A DNA stretch of 64,000 bases, taken from contig NZ_SOEY01000029.1 of the NCBI RefSeq assembly GCF_004402535.1, forward strand, positions 22,175 through 86,174. The letters are read 5' to 3'. This DNA comes from Cryobacterium glaciale (GTDB lineage Bacteria > Actinomycetota > Actinomycetes > Actinomycetales > Microbacteriaceae). The notes under the pieces are model-generated. The model worked only from the letters and a program-made list of their open reading frames with translations, did not search any database and was not told where the DNA came from. A program made the position numbers and the translations under genes. Positions 8,931-18,400 of this stretch are shown one piece after another (within the stretch, counting starts at the first letter, position 1; every line of letters begins with the position of its first letter).

Positions 8931-9947
8931 ATGGCGCTGGTGGACAATGCGGTCTACGTGGACGGGCACCGGGTTGCAACGCCTCCGAGCCTCGACGAGA
9001 CCTTCGAGGTGATGAAGCAGCAGAAGGGGTTCGGCTGGATCGGACTCTACCGACCGAGCGAGGAGGAAGTGCGGGCCGTCGCCACCGAATTCAGCCTGCA
9101 TCACCTCGCCGTCGACGATGCGCTCGCCGGCCACCAACGGTCAAAGCTCGAGCGCTACGCCGACACGCTGTTCATCGTGCTGCGGCCGGCGCGGTATATC
9201 GACGACGATGAGCGCGTCGAATTCGGCGAGCTGCACGTGTTCGTCGGCCCCGACTTCGTCGTGACCATTCGGCACGCCGAGTCGCCGAACCTCGCCCGCG
9301 TGCGTGAGCGCATGGAACAGACGCCGCACCTGCTCGCCCTCGGCCCGGAAGCCGTGCTCTACGCGATTCTCGACCAGGTCGTCGACGAGTACGGACCGGT
9401 TGTCGCCGGCCTCGAGAACGACATCGACGAGATTGAAGACCAGCTGTTCGATGGCGACCCAGAGGTCAGCCGGCGCATCTACGCCCTGTCGCGTGAAGTG
9501 ATCGAGTTTCAGCGAGCCACGCAGCCGCTCGTGAACATGTTCGAGGCTATGCAGCGCGGCTTCGATAAGTACAACGTCGACCTGGAACTGCATCGCCACC
9601 TGCGCGACGTGCTCGACCATACCCTGCGGGTCGTCGAGCGCGGAGACGCGTTTCGGCAGCTGCTGCAGAACGCCCTCACCGTGCACAGCACCCTGGTGGG
9701 TCAGGCTCAGAACGACGAGATGCGCCACCTGTCGGAGACGAGCCTGGCCCAGAGCGAAGAAGTGAAGAAGATCTCCAGCTGGGCCGCCATCTTGTTCGCA
9801 CCGACGCTGGTCGGCACGATCTACGGCATGAACTTCGATCACATGCCCGAGCTGCACTGGACCCTCGGGTATCCCTTCGCGCTCGCGCTCATGCTCGGCA
9901 TGGGGTTCACGCTGTACGCCGTGTTCAAACGAAGAGACTGGCTGTGA
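8931..9947 (+). CDS. corA: CorA-type magnesium/cobalt transporter
   Basis: 338 residues. The C-terminus carries the family hallmark YGMNF just after the first of two transmembrane helices, and a final basic KRRDWL. The N-terminal 240 residues form the cytosolic alpha/beta domain and long stalk helices. CorA pentamers carry Mg2+, Co2+ or Ni2+ down the membrane potential. The ATG at 8931 is chosen because AAGGAG lies 5 bases before it; the frame stays open upstream but lacks the family sequence. Confidence 0.93.
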   Translation: MALVDNAVYVDGHRVATPPSLDETFEVMKQQKGFGWIGLYRPSEEEVRAVATEFSLHHLAVDDALAGHQRSKLERYADTLFIVLRPARYIDDDERVEFGELHVFVGPDFVVTIRHAESPNLARVRERMEQTPHLLALGPEAVLYAILDQVVDEYGPVVAGLENDIDEIEDQLFDGDPEVSRRIYALSREVIEFQRATQPLVNMFEAMQRGFDKYNVDLELHRHLRDVLDHTLRVVERGDAFRQLLQNALTVHSTLVGQAQNDEMRHLSETSLAQSEEVKKISSWAAILFAPTLVGTIYGMNFDHMPELHWTLGYPFALALMLGMGFTLYAVFKRRDWL

Positions 9948-10026
9948 ACGGTCAGATTGGGCCGCAAACGCGCGAAACCCCGGCCGCCTCAGGCCAAACC
10001 GGTGTTTTGCCAATTAGGGTATCCCT

Positions 10027-13000
10027 GTGTGGCACCTCGATAGAAAACAAGACGACGACGACGTGCTTTCCAAGTACCTGGACGTCTCCCCCGTCGACCC
10101 TCAAAACGTGACCAGTCCACACAACCTCAGTCTGGGCGACCCGGCCTTCACCGCCGGCAACATCGCCGAGCCGGTCTGGCAGCGCTGGCGCGACGAACTC
10201 GCCGCGCTCGGCGGTCGCTCTCCGCTGCTGCACTTCACCGACGAAGCACGCACCCGGATCGAGCTCAGCGCCACGCATCCCGGTGGCCTGCCGCAGTTCA
10301 TCATCGGCAAGACCACCCTGCTGTCCAACCTCATCCGCGACGAACTCGCGCTGCGCAACGCCCGCCTGGCGGCGAACGAGATCACCCAGAAGGGCATCGA
10401 ACTGCGCTCCATGCGCGGCATCGAATCGGTCAACCTCGCAATCGGCCTCGCCGAGTGGCGCTACCAGGACGTCGATTACAGCGCCCCGGTGCTGCTGCGC
10501 CCGCTCGCTATCCGTCGCTACGGCCGCGACTACGAACTCAAGCTCAAGGGCCAGCCCTTTCTCAATCCCGAGCTCGCCAGAGCCCTGAAAGACCAGTTTC
10601 AGATCGTGCTCGACGCCGATGCCTTCGTGGCGCTCGCCGTGACCAACGGCGCGTTCAAACCGCAGCCCGTCATCGACCGCCTGCGCGGTCTCACCTCGCA
10701 CCTGCCCTGGTTCAACGTCGTTCCCCGCCTCGTGGTGTCGTCATTCGCCTCCTGCGGCCAGGCGCTCGCCGCCGACGCGTCGAACCTCGACCATCCGCTG
10801 CTCGACGCCGTCGCCGGCAACATGACCGCGAAGCGCAACATCGAGACCGCCTACAACCCGGTGGTTCCGATCGGGCAGGATGCCCGCCCGCCGGCCACCG
10901 ACACGCTGCTCGGCGACGCCGACCCCGAACAGGAGAACGTCGTCGCGCAGATCGCGGCCGGCAACTCGCTCGTCGTGAAGACCCTGCCCGGCACTGGCGG
11001 CACCCAGACCATCGTCAACGCGATCGGCTCGCTCGTGGCCCAGCACAAGCGGGTGCTCGTGGTGAGCGCTCGCCGGTCGAGCCTCGACGGCATCCACGGC
11101 CGGCTCGTGCAGGTGGGCCTGCCGGGCATCGCCGTGACCCCGCGCACTCTGCGCCGTGACCTGATCCAGTCCATCACCCGCAACGAGAAAGCGGCCCAGC
11201 CGCGGGTCGGCGACGTCGATGATGCCCTCGTGCGCTTGCGCAAGGTGCTGCTCGACTACCGTTCAGCCCTCACCCGCCGCGATTCAGCCCTCGGAGTCTC
11301 GGTTCTCGACGCGCTCGGCGAACTCGCCCGCCTCGCCCAGCTGCCCGAGCCGCCGTCGACGACCGCCCGCCTCGACCGGCACGCCCTCGAACTGCTCGCC
11401 CACTCCCGTTCGACCGCAGCCAATACCCTGATCAAGGCCGCCATTCTCGGCGAATTTCGCTACGGCCCCGGTGATTCGCCGTGGTACGGCGCCTCGTTCA
11501 CCTCCACAGCAGATGCCTCCAACTCGCACCAGCTCGCCAAACGTATCAACCAGATTGAATTGCCGCGGCTGCTCGAACGAGCTAACGGCCTGATCGGGCA
11601 GACCCGGCTGCGCCCGTTCGAGACCATCAACGAACTCGGCATCTACCTGCGCCTGCTGCTGGACATTCGCGAAACCCTCGACAAATTTCAGCCCGGCGTC
11701 TACGACCGGTCGCTCACCGAACTGATCGCTGCCACCTCGTCGCGCCGCGAATCGTCCGAGATGAGTTCGGCCAGCCGGCGCAGGCTGCGGAAGCTCGCCG
11801 AGGAATACCAGCGGCCCGGCGTGCGCGTCACCGACATGAACGAGAGCCTGCGCCGCATTCAAAGCCAGCGCACGCTGTGGCAGCGCTACGCGGCGGCCGG
11901 CGTCACCCCCGAGGTGCCGGTCGGCATCAACGATGTTCACGTCGCCTTCCAGCGCGTCTCGGAAGACCTCGGCCTGCTCGACGTTCCGCTCGGCACCATC
12001 GGAACGCCGCGCGCCCTGGCCGGGCGACAGATCGGCGAGCTTGTGTCGATGATCTCCGGCCTCGCCGCCGAGAGCGAGGTGCTCGCCAACCTGCACGAGC
12101 GCACCGCGCTGCTGGCGACGCTGCGCGAGCACAACCTCGACCCGTTGATGACCGACCTGTCCCAGCGCCATGTTTCGGAGGAGAACGTGGCCGCCGAGCT
12201 GGAACTGGCGTGGTGGCAGTCCGTGCTCGAGATCATGCTCGCGAGCGACCGGGCATTGCTGAACGCCAACACCCAGGTGCTGGACCGCCTCGAGGCCGAT
12301 TTCAAACTCGTCGACGAGGCACACGCATCCGCTACGGGCAAGTTACTGGCCTGGCTGCTCGCCGAAACCTGGAAGATCGGTGTCGTCGACTTTCCCGAGG
12401 AAGCCGACCAGCTGCGCCGCCTGCTGCGCGCTGACCGGGCCACTCCGGCCCGGCTCAACGAGGTCGCCCCGCACCTCGGCCGGGTGCTCGCGCCGGTCTG
12501 GCTGGCCTCGCCCTACGAAATCGCCGGCATCAGCGACCAGATCACCTTCGACACCGTGCTGCTCGTCGACGCCGGTGCCACGACCCTCGCCGAAAACGTC
12601 GGCGCGATTCGCCGCGGCCGCCAGATCGTGGCGTTCGGCGACCCGGTCACCCAGACCCCGTCATCATTCGAGACCGGCATTCTCGGCTCGGGGGAGACCG
12701 CCGCGCCCGAGGTATCGGTCGACGCACTGCACGCCGACTCCGCCCTGGCCCGGCTCGGTGAACTGCTGCCGACCCTCACGCTCACTCGCAGCTACCGGGC
12801 TGGCGGGGAAGACCTCGCCGAACTCGTCAACCACCGCTTCTACGGCGGACGCATCGACTCCCTGCCCTGGGCCGGCAGTTTTCTCGGCCACGGCAGCCTC
12901 ACCATCAACTATGTGGCCGGTGGCCGCGGCATGCCCGACGCCGACAGCGGCGCCATCGAAAGTGTCGACGCGGAGGTCGTGAAGGTCGTCGACCTCGTGC

Positions 13001-13809
13001 TCGACCACGCTTCCAAGCGCCCGCGCGAATCGCTCATGGTGATCACCGCGAGCACCCGGCACGCCGTGCGGGTGCAGCAGGCCGTGCTCGCCGCGTTCGC
13101 CAAGCGCACCGACCTCTCGGATTTCATTCTGAAGGACCGCAGCGAACCGTTCACCGTGCTCACCCTCGAACAGGCCGTGGCGCAGAGCCGCGACCGCGTC
13201 ATCTTCTCGATCGGCTACGGCCGAACCCCGCACGGGCGCCTCCTGTCGAACTTCGGTTCCCTCGGCGAACCCGGCGGTGAACGCCTGCTCGCGATCGGCA
13301 TGACCCGCGCCCGTCGCGCGCTCGACATCGTCTCCTGTTTCCGCCCCGCCGACATCGATGAGGACCGCCAGCGCCACGGTATCCTCGCGCTGTCGCAGGT
13401 GCTGAGCGAAACCGAAGCCCGCCGGGACGAAGTGCAGGTTCCCGACGCGAGCGAGGCCATGCTGGTCGACCTCGGTGGTCGCCTCGAAAAGCTCGGCCTC
13501 ACCGTGCGCCTCGGCCACCGCGGCAAGCTCGCCCTCGCCGCGTCCTACGGCACTCGCGCCATCGTCGTCGAAACGGATGCCGTCGTCAATCGTGCGAGCC
13601 TGCGCGAGTCGCTGCGGCTGCGGCCCGAAGTGCTGCGCCGCCTCGGCTGGCACTACCTGCGCGTGCACAGCTTCGAACTGTTCAGCAACCCCGATGCCGT
13701 CGCGGCACGCGTGGCAGCGATCGCCGGTGTTCCCCAAGCGGATGCCGCACCGCGTGCCTTCGCCAGCGGTGACGCTCCCACGATCGCCCCGAAACGACCC
13801 GGCGCGTGA
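10027..13809 (+). CDS. SF1 helicase-like protein with degenerate ATPase motifs
   Basis: 1260 residues. It has the layout of actinobacterial AAA/SF1 helicases: an N-terminal DUF4011-like region, two RecA-like lobes, and a C-terminal restriction-endonuclease-like domain (about 1145-1235). The catalytic signatures are altered. The Walker A position reads PGTGGTQT with no GKT lysine, Walker B reads LLVDAGAT in place of DEAS, and motif III reads AFGDPVTQTP. Later lobe-2 motifs (SFGSLGEPGGERLLAIGMTRARR) are well kept. In the nuclease-like tail the expected acidic cluster is reduced to IVVETD. It is probably a non-hydrolysing relative retained for DNA or protein binding; this is inference. The start is GTG. 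Confidence 0.75.
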   Translation: MWHLDRKQDDDDVLSKYLDVSPVDPQNVTSPHNLSLGDPAFTAGNIAEPVWQRWRDELAALGGRSPLLHFTDEARTRIELSATHPGGLPQFIIGKTTLLSNLIRDELALRNARLAANEITQKGIELRSMRGIESVNLAIGLAEWRYQDVDYSAPVLLRPLAIRRYGRDYELKLKGQPFLNPELARALKDQFQIVLDADAFVALAVTNGAFKPQPVIDRLRGLTSHLPWFNVVPRLVVSSFASCGQALAADASNLDHPLLDAVAGNMTAKRNIETAYNPVVPIGQDARPPATDTLLGDADPEQENVVAQIAAGNSLVVKTLPGTGGTQTIVNAIGSLVAQHKRVLVVSARRSSLDGIHGRLVQVGLPGIAVTPRTLRRDLIQSITRNEKAAQPRVGDVDDALVRLRKVLLDYRSALTRRDSALGVSVLDALGELARLAQLPEPPSTTARLDRHALELLAHSRSTAANTLIKAAILGEFRYGPGDSPWYGASFTSTADASNSHQLAKRINQIELPRLLERANGLIGQTRLRPFETINELGIYLRLLLDIRETLDKFQPGVYDRSLTELIAATSSRRESSEMSSASRRRLRKLAEEYQRPGVRVTDMNESLRRIQSQRTLWQRYAAAGVTPEVPVGINDVHVAFQRVSEDLGLLDVPLGTIGTPRALAGRQIGELVSMISGLAAESEVLANLHERTALLATLREHNLDPLMTDLSQRHVSEENVAAELELAWWQSVLEIMLASDRALLNANTQVLDRLEADFKLVDEAHASATGKLLAWLLAETWKIGVVDFPEEADQLRRLLRADRATPARLNEVAPHLGRVLAPVWLASPYEIAGISDQITFDTVLLVDAGATTLAENVGAIRRGRQIVAFGDPVTQTPSSFETGILGSGETAAPEVSVDALHADSALARLGELLPTLTLTRSYRAGGEDLAELVNHRFYGGRIDSLPWAGSFLGHGSLTINYVAGGRGMPDADSGAIESVDAEVVKVVDLVLDHASKRPRESLMVITASTRHAVRVQQAVLAAFAKRTDLSDFILKDRSEPFTVLTLEQAVAQSRDRVIFSIGYGRTPHGRLLSNFGSLGEPGGERLLAIGMTRARRALDIVSCFRPADIDEDRQRHGILALSQVLSETEARRDEVQVPDASEAMLVDLGGRLEKLGLTVRLGHRGKLALAASYGTRAIVVETDAVVNRASLRESLRLRPEVLRRLGWHYLRVHSFELFSNPDAVAARVAAIAGVPQADAAPRAFASGDAPTIAPKRPGA

Positions 13810-14024
13810 GCACCCAGGACGGCGTGCCGCCGCTGGGAACGGTTCGACAGCCGATCGTGAAGGCCCCTGGAAAGGCGCGGCGTGCCCGGCTGCTGCCGGC
13901 GCCGGACACCGATCCGAACCCGCACCCGCCGGTGCTGCGCGAAGACGGGGGCGTCGCCCATACCGGCAGCGCGCCCAGCGCGAACGAGGCACAGTTACGG
14001 CAGGATCGCCCGCCGCACTGGTAG
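13806..14024 (+). CDS. Small conserved hypothetical protein ending in PPHW
   Basis: 72 residues, basic and proline-rich with no predicted fold. Its GTG start overlaps the stop of the helicase-like gene by 4 bases, so the two are translationally coupled. A short protein of this kind with a DRPPHW-like tail follows the same helicase family in related Micrococcales, as I recall, which argues that it is real. Its function is unknown; an accessory role to the upstream protein is a guess. Confidence 0.6.
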   Translation: MSTQDGVPPLGTVRQPIVKAPGKARRARLLPAPDTDPNPHPPVLREDGGVAHTGSAPSANEAQLRQDRPPHW

Positions 14025-14027
14025 TAA

Positions 14028-14462
14028 CTAGTGTTTAGGCCCCTGCTCGGGCGCCGCCGCGGCGTTCCTGGCCAGCAGGTCGCGGATCTCGGTGAGGAGA
14101 TCGAGTTCGGTGGTCGGGTCGGGCACCACGGCTGCGGGAACGCCGGCGCTGCGGCGACGGTCCTGGGCTTCCTTGAGCTTGTTGAGCGGCAGCACGATCA
14201 CCAAGTAGACGACGGCAGCGATCAGCAGAAAGTTGATGAGCGCGCCGATGACGGCGCCAAACAGAATCTCGCTCTTGTTCGGCAAGGTGACCACGAGGGC
14301 CCCGGCCAGCGAGTCGGCGCTGAAAATCGCGGCGATGAGCGGGTTGAAGATACTCGTGACGATGGCGGTGACGAGGGCGGTGAACGCCGTACCGATGACG
14401 ACGGCGACGGCGAGGTCGATGACGTTGCCGCGCATGATGAATTCTTTGAAACCGTTGATCAC
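14028..14462 (-). CDS. mscL: Large-conductance mechanosensitive channel MscL
   Basis: 144 residues from the GTG at 14462. The sequence contains the N-terminal helix and first membrane segment GFKEFIMRGNVIDLAVAVVIG, split here as GFKEFIMRG and NVIDLAVAV, and a second segment near 80-100. The cytoplasmic tail is charged. MscL pentamers open under membrane tension to release solutes during osmotic downshift. A longer ATG start at 14510 adds 16 residues not typical of the family; GGAG lies 8 bases before the GTG, so I prefer the shorter form. It converges with the small gene before it. Confidence 0.93.
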   Translation of the reverse strand: MINGFKEFIMRGNVIDLAVAVVIGTAFTALVTAIVTSIFNPLIAAIFSADSLAGALVVTLPNKSEILFGAVIGALINFLLIAAVVYLVIVLPLNKLKEAQDRRRSAGVPAAVVPDPTTELDLLTEIRDLLARNAAAAPEQGPKH

Positions 14463-14514
14463 TGGGTGCTCCAAACGGATGACTTGGGAGACCGTTTTGG
14501 TCAACGCCATGACT

Positions 14515-14877
14515 CTACGACGCCTTCGCGGCGGGAGTGGCGGCGGATGACGGCGACGAGGTCTCCTTCTTGGCGGGAGAGCTGTCGCTCTTCTTCTCCG
14601 ACTTGGTCTCGGACTTGGTCTCGGTGGGTGAGCTCGACGATGAGTCGCCGGACTTCTCGCTCGACTTGCGGTCGAGGTTGGGGTTGGAACGCTTCGACTC
14701 CGACTTGGAGTCGTTGCTGTAGAAACCGGAGCCGCTGAAGGTCACGCCGATCGAGGAGAAGACCTTGCGCAGCTTTCCCTGGCAGGTGGGGCACACCGTG
14801 AGCGAGTGGTCGGTGAAGGCCTGCTGGATATCGAAGGCGGTGTCGCACTCGGTGCAACGGTAAGAGTAGGTAGGCAC
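14515..14877 (-). CDS. FmdB family zinc-ribbon protein
   Basis: 120 residues. It opens with PTYSYRCTECDTAFD and a second pair VCPTC, giving the four-cysteine zinc ribbon of the FmdB/CxxC regulatory family; GFYSND follows. The last 50 residues are a low-complexity Ser/Lys/Glu tail. GTG at 14877 is chosen because the family begins at this residue and GGAG precedes it. Its role is unknown; it may be a nucleic-acid or protein adaptor. Confidence 0.9.
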   Translation of the reverse strand: MPTYSYRCTECDTAFDIQQAFTDHSLTVCPTCQGKLRKVFSSIGVTFSGSGFYSNDSKSESKRSNPNLDRKSSEKSGDSSSSSPTETKSETKSEKKSDSSPAKKETSSPSSAATPAAKAS

Positions 14878-14984
14878 TGCATCTCCAGCTGGTTGAGCCG
14901 ACAGGCAAACGCCTGCCAGAACTAAGGTTATGCGCGCGCAGAGCCCCGCAGGTTCAGAACCGGGGTCACAGGCGGTAAATACGG

Positions 14985-15563
14985 TCAGAAAGCAATGATT
15001 CGCGTCGGCGTCACGAGGCCGTTGACCGGTTGGTCGTGCACCTCGCGGGGAACTTCCTCGAGGTATTCGCTGTCGTAGACGACGGCGTACACCGGCGGGC
15101 ATTTCTCCATCGAGCCGAGGGTCTTGTCGAAATAGCCGCGACCCCACCCCAGGCGCAGGCCCGATTCGTCGACGGCCGCAGCCGGAACAATGATGAGGTC
15201 GACATCATTGATGGCGATTGGCCCGAGCAGGGTTCCCACGGCCTCCGGTACCCCGGAAATTCCGGTGAATTCCTCGTCACCGTCACCGACGGTCCAATCG
15301 AGCAGTCCGTCTTCGCGCGAAATCGGAAACAGAATACGGATGCCTTCTGCCGTAGCCCAGTTAAGAAAAGGTCGGGTATCGGGTTCGCTGCGAGCCGACA
15401 GGTAGCAGGAGATCGACCGCGCTGACAGGTCGAGAACGAGGCTTTGCAGGTTTTCGGTGAAGCCAGCCGTGGCCGACTCGCGTTCCGAGGAGGTCAGGTT
15501 CTGACGGCGTTCGCGTAATTCCGCTCTCAGCGCACGCTTTCGATGAGCTATGTCGGAGTCCAT
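14985..15563 (-). CDS. 5-formyltetrahydrofolate cyclo-ligase
   Basis: 192 residues. It carries the MthfS signature GLRLGWGRGYFDKTL near residue 140 and the N-terminal helix RKRALRAELRERRQN. The enzyme uses ATP to convert 5-formyl-THF to 5,10-methenyl-THF, recycling a folate storage form. Two in-frame ATGs (15572 and 15563) are possible; the second has TAGGA at a good distance. It is divergent from galU with only about 35 bases between them. Confidence 0.92.
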   Translation of the reverse strand: MDSDIAHRKRALRAELRERRQNLTSSERESATAGFTENLQSLVLDLSARSISCYLSARSEPDTRPFLNWATAEGIRILFPISREDGLLDWTVGDGDEEFTGISGVPEAVGTLLGPIAINDVDLIIVPAAAVDESGLRLGWGRGYFDKTLGSMEKCPPVYAVVYDSEYLEEVPREVHDQPVNGLVTPTRIIAF

Positions 15564-15597
15564 ATAAGGCATCCTACTTGCCACTAACCTAGTGCCC

Positions 15598-16491
15598 ATG
15601 GGTACCCCGATAACTAAAGCCGTCATTCCCGCAGCTGGGCTCGGAACACGCTTCCTTCCGGCGACCAAGGCCATGCCGAAGGAGATGTTGCCCGTCGTTG
15701 ACAAGCCGGCCATTCAATACGTCGTCGAGGAAGCCGTCGCGGCCGGGCTCAGCGACGTACTGATGGTGACTGGGCGCAACAAGAATGCGCTGGAGAACCA
15801 CTTCGACCGCATGACCGAGCTCGAGGCGATGCTGGAACGCAAGGGCGACCAGACCCGGCTCGCCAAGGTGCGCGAATCCAACGAGCTCGCCGACATCCAC
15901 TATGTTCGGCAGGGCGACCCGCGCGGACTCGGCCATGCCGTGCTGCGCGCGCGCATGCACGTGGGCAACGAACCGTTCGCTGTGCTGCTCGGTGATGACA
16001 TCATCGACGCCCGCGACCCGCTACTGACCCGCATGCTCGAGGAGCAGGTCAAGCGCGGCGCCAGCATAGTTGCGCTGCTCGAGGTTGACCCCTCGCAGAT
16101 TCATATGTATGGGGCGGCCGCGGTCGAAGCTACCGACGACCCCGACGTCGTGCGCATCACCGGTCTGGTCGAAAAGCCCAGCCGGGAGGATGCTCCCTCC
16201 AACCTCGCCATCATCGGCCGCTACGTCTTGCGCCCCGAAGTTTTCGATATTCTGGAACACACAGCGCCCGGCAAGGGCAACGAGATCCAGCTCACCGATG
16301 CCCTGCAGGAGATGGCCGTCAACCCGGAGTCCACCGGCGGCGTGTACGGCCTCATCTTTCGGGGGCGTCGCTACGACACCGGCGACCGGCTCGACTACAT
16401 CAAGGCCATCGTGCAGCTCGCCGTCGATCGTGAAGATCTCGGTGCCGATCTCAAGCCGTGGCTGCACGAATTCGTCGCCACACTCGACTAA
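15598..16491 (+). CDS. galU: UTP-glucose-1-phosphate uridylyltransferase
   Basis: 297 residues. The nucleotidyltransferase start KAVIPAAGLGTRFLPATKA and the following MPKEMLPVVDKPAIQY are diagnostic, as is the GDDIID metal site near 125. It makes UDP-glucose for cell-envelope sugars. The ATG follows CTAACCT by about 8 bases with no ribosome site, so the mRNA may be leaderless. In many Actinobacteria galU heads a conserved block with moeA/glp, rimJ and glpR; here rimJ follows directly. Confidence 0.94.
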   Translation: MGTPITKAVIPAAGLGTRFLPATKAMPKEMLPVVDKPAIQYVVEEAVAAGLSDVLMVTGRNKNALENHFDRMTELEAMLERKGDQTRLAKVRESNELADIHYVRQGDPRGLGHAVLRARMHVGNEPFAVLLGDDIIDARDPLLTRMLEEQVKRGASIVALLEVDPSQIHMYGAAAVEATDDPDVVRITGLVEKPSREDAPSNLAIIGRYVLRPEVFDILEHTAPGKGNEIQLTDALQEMAVNPESTGGVYGLIFRGRRYDTGDRLDYIKAIVQLAVDREDLGADLKPWLHEFVATLD

Positions 16492-16541
16492 CGCTCTACC
16501 CAGCCCCACCCGGCTTACAGCCCACGACAGACAGGCGAACC

Positions 16542-17201
16542 GTGCCGATCGCAATTCCGACCCTCCGCGAGGGGGCAGTCACCCTGCGTCCCATTCGACT
16601 GCGCGATTCGCGCGCGCTCGAGGGCGAACTGCTGGCGAACCGCTCGTGGTTGCGCAAATGGGAGGCGACCAACCCCTACGCGCCGATGTCCTTCGACACG
16701 CGCGCGAGCATCCGCAGTCTGTTGACGCATTCACGGTCGGGCAACGGCCTGCCGTTCATCGTGGAACAGAACGGTGAGCTGGCCGGCCAGCTGAACGTGT
16801 CGTCGATCACCTGGGGATCGCTGTCATCGGCCACCATCGGCTACTGGGTGAGCGAGAAGTTCGCCGGCCAGTCGGTCACGCCCACGGCCGTGGCGCTCGC
16901 GACCGATTACTGCTTCTACCAGCTCGGCCTGCACCGCATGGAGATCTGCATCCGCCCCGAGAACAAGGCGAGCCTGCGCGTCGTAGAAAAACTCGGCTTT
17001 CGCTACGAGGGACTGCGCCGCCGCTACATCCACATCAACGGTGACTGGCGCGACCACTTCTGCTTCGGCCTCGTGGCCGAAGAACTCACCCAGGGCGTTT
17101 TGCGGCGCTGGCAGGACGGTCTGGTTCCAGCGGATGCCGCGACCGTCACCGCGGCAGACCTCGAGTCGGCCGCGCATCCGGTGCGTGTCATCACCCGATG
17201 A
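16542..17201 (+). CDS. GNAT family N-acetyltransferase (RimJ/RimL-like)
   Basis: 219 residues. The acetyl-CoA fold is recognisable from LRPIRLRDSRALEGELLANRSWL, GYWVSEKFAGQS and NKASLRVVEKLGFRYEGLRRRYI. RimJ-like enzymes acetylate N-terminal Ala or Ser of proteins such as ribosomal S5. The start is GTG at 16542, the first residue that fits the family; the frame continues upstream into galU but without similarity. Position after galU matches the conserved rimJ of this block. Confidence 0.88.
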   Translation: MPIAIPTLREGAVTLRPIRLRDSRALEGELLANRSWLRKWEATNPYAPMSFDTRASIRSLLTHSRSGNGLPFIVEQNGELAGQLNVSSITWGSLSSATIGYWVSEKFAGQSVTPTAVALATDYCFYQLGLHRMEICIRPENKASLRVVEKLGFRYEGLRRRYIHINGDWRDHFCFGLVAEELTQGVLRRWQDGLVPADAATVTAADLESAAHPVRVITR

Positions 17202-17306
17202 CCGACGAGCTTTCCCCTGTTCGGGGACGGAATCAGTGTATTAACTTGGGTGACACACCGAGAGTAATCAGCGTCGGATGCACCAGCGCCTCCTACCGTT
17301 GTCAAC

Positions 17307-18236
17307 ATGAGTAGTGAGGCATTGGGTGGCGGGGTCATGGTGGCGGTGGCTGCTGTGCTCTGGGTCGCCTATCTGATGCCCACCTGGTCGCGCCGCAAGC
17401 AGTACCAGGCAACCGAAAGAAATGCGGTTCGATTGCAGCAGACACTGCGCATCCTGGCGGAAACCGCAGAGGTTCCGCAGCAGGTGCGTCTCGAAGCGAC
17501 CGCCCGCACCGTCGCCGAGCAGCAGCGCGTTCTGGCGCGAGCCGAACACGATGCCCGGGCAGAAGCCCAGGCGGTAGCGGATGCCGCCACATCGGTGCGC
17601 CGCGCGGCCGCTGCGGTGGCCGCGGCAGCCGCGCCGCGCGTGCCGGAGTCGCCGGTGACGAAGCTTCGGCGTCTGCGTCGGTTCCGTGGCCTGGTGTCGC
17701 TGATCCTGCTGGCAGGCGTCGTTCTGACCGTCGCCGGGATCGCCCCCGCCCTCGCTGGCGCCTTCACTGCGCTGGTCGGCGGCGGGGTCGTCATGGTCGC
17801 CGCCTTCGGCATCCTCGGACGACTGGCCACGGTCGCCCGTTCGGCCCGCATCGTTCGGGTAGAAGCCCCGGTGGAGTTGCCTGTGCTCATTGGGCAGCCC
17901 TTCGAACCCGTGCAACTGGAAGAGACTCCCGTCGCCCCGGCGACCTGGACGCCGCAGCCGGTGCCGCGGGCGCTGTACCTGTCACGCGGGTCCATTGCGC
18001 AAACGGCCATGGCATCCGTCGAAGCGGCCAACCAACTGCGCAAGGCCGCCGCGGAGGCGGAGGTCACCCGACGCGCCGCCGCACTCGCCGAGGAGGCGAA
18101 TCGTGCGGTCACGCCGATCGCACGGCCCGCCGTCGCTGCTGTGCCCAGCCGATTCGCATCGATGGGTATCGTCGGCGAGACCAGCCCGGGCATGACCGAC
18201 CTCGACGCCGTGCTGGCTCGTCGACGCGCGGTCTAA
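17307..18236 (+). CDS. GlpR/SepX-like divisome membrane protein
   Basis: 309 residues. There is one membrane segment at about residues 7-26, an Ala/Arg-rich helical stretch (about 50-110) likely to form a coiled coil, then two adjacent membrane segments (about 128-172) and a basic C-terminal tail ending in GMTDLDAVLARRRAV. The topology and its place after galU and a rimJ-like gene match the actinobacterial protein called SepX in Streptomyces and GlpR in Corynebacterium (Rv0996 in M. tuberculosis), which acts in cell division. Assignment rests on synteny and layout, not on a sequence search. Confidence 0.65.
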   Translation: MSSEALGGGVMVAVAAVLWVAYLMPTWSRRKQYQATERNAVRLQQTLRILAETAEVPQQVRLEATARTVAEQQRVLARAEHDARAEAQAVADAATSVRRAAAAVAAAAAPRVPESPVTKLRRLRRFRGLVSLILLAGVVLTVAGIAPALAGAFTALVGGGVVMVAAFGILGRLATVARSARIVRVEAPVELPVLIGQPFEPVQLEETPVAPATWTPQPVPRALYLSRGSIAQTAMASVEAANQLRKAAAEAEVTRRAAALAEEANRAVTPIARPAVAAVPSRFASMGIVGETSPGMTDLDAVLARRRAV

Positions 18237-18315
18237 TTCGCGCCGCCTAATTAGTGCGCGGCGCTCGAAGCGGTGAAACAGTCGGCCGGCGCGTGATATT
18301 CTTCAAAGGCAGTTT

Positions 18316-18391
18316 GGGGCTATGGCGCAGTTGGTAGCGCGTCTCGTTCGCAATGAGAAGGTCAGGAGTTCGAATCTCCTTAGCTCCACCA
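18316..18391 (+). tRNA. tRNA-Ala (anticodon CGC)
   Basis: Acceptor GGGGCTA pairs with TAGCTCC, the D arm is GCGC/GCGC, and the anticodon stem TCTCG/TGAGA encloses TTCGCAA, giving CGC for codon GCG. The T arm is CAGGAG-TTCGAAT-CTCCT. A CCA end is encoded at 18389-18391. Confidence 0.93.
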
Positions 18392-18400
18392 CACTGTTAG

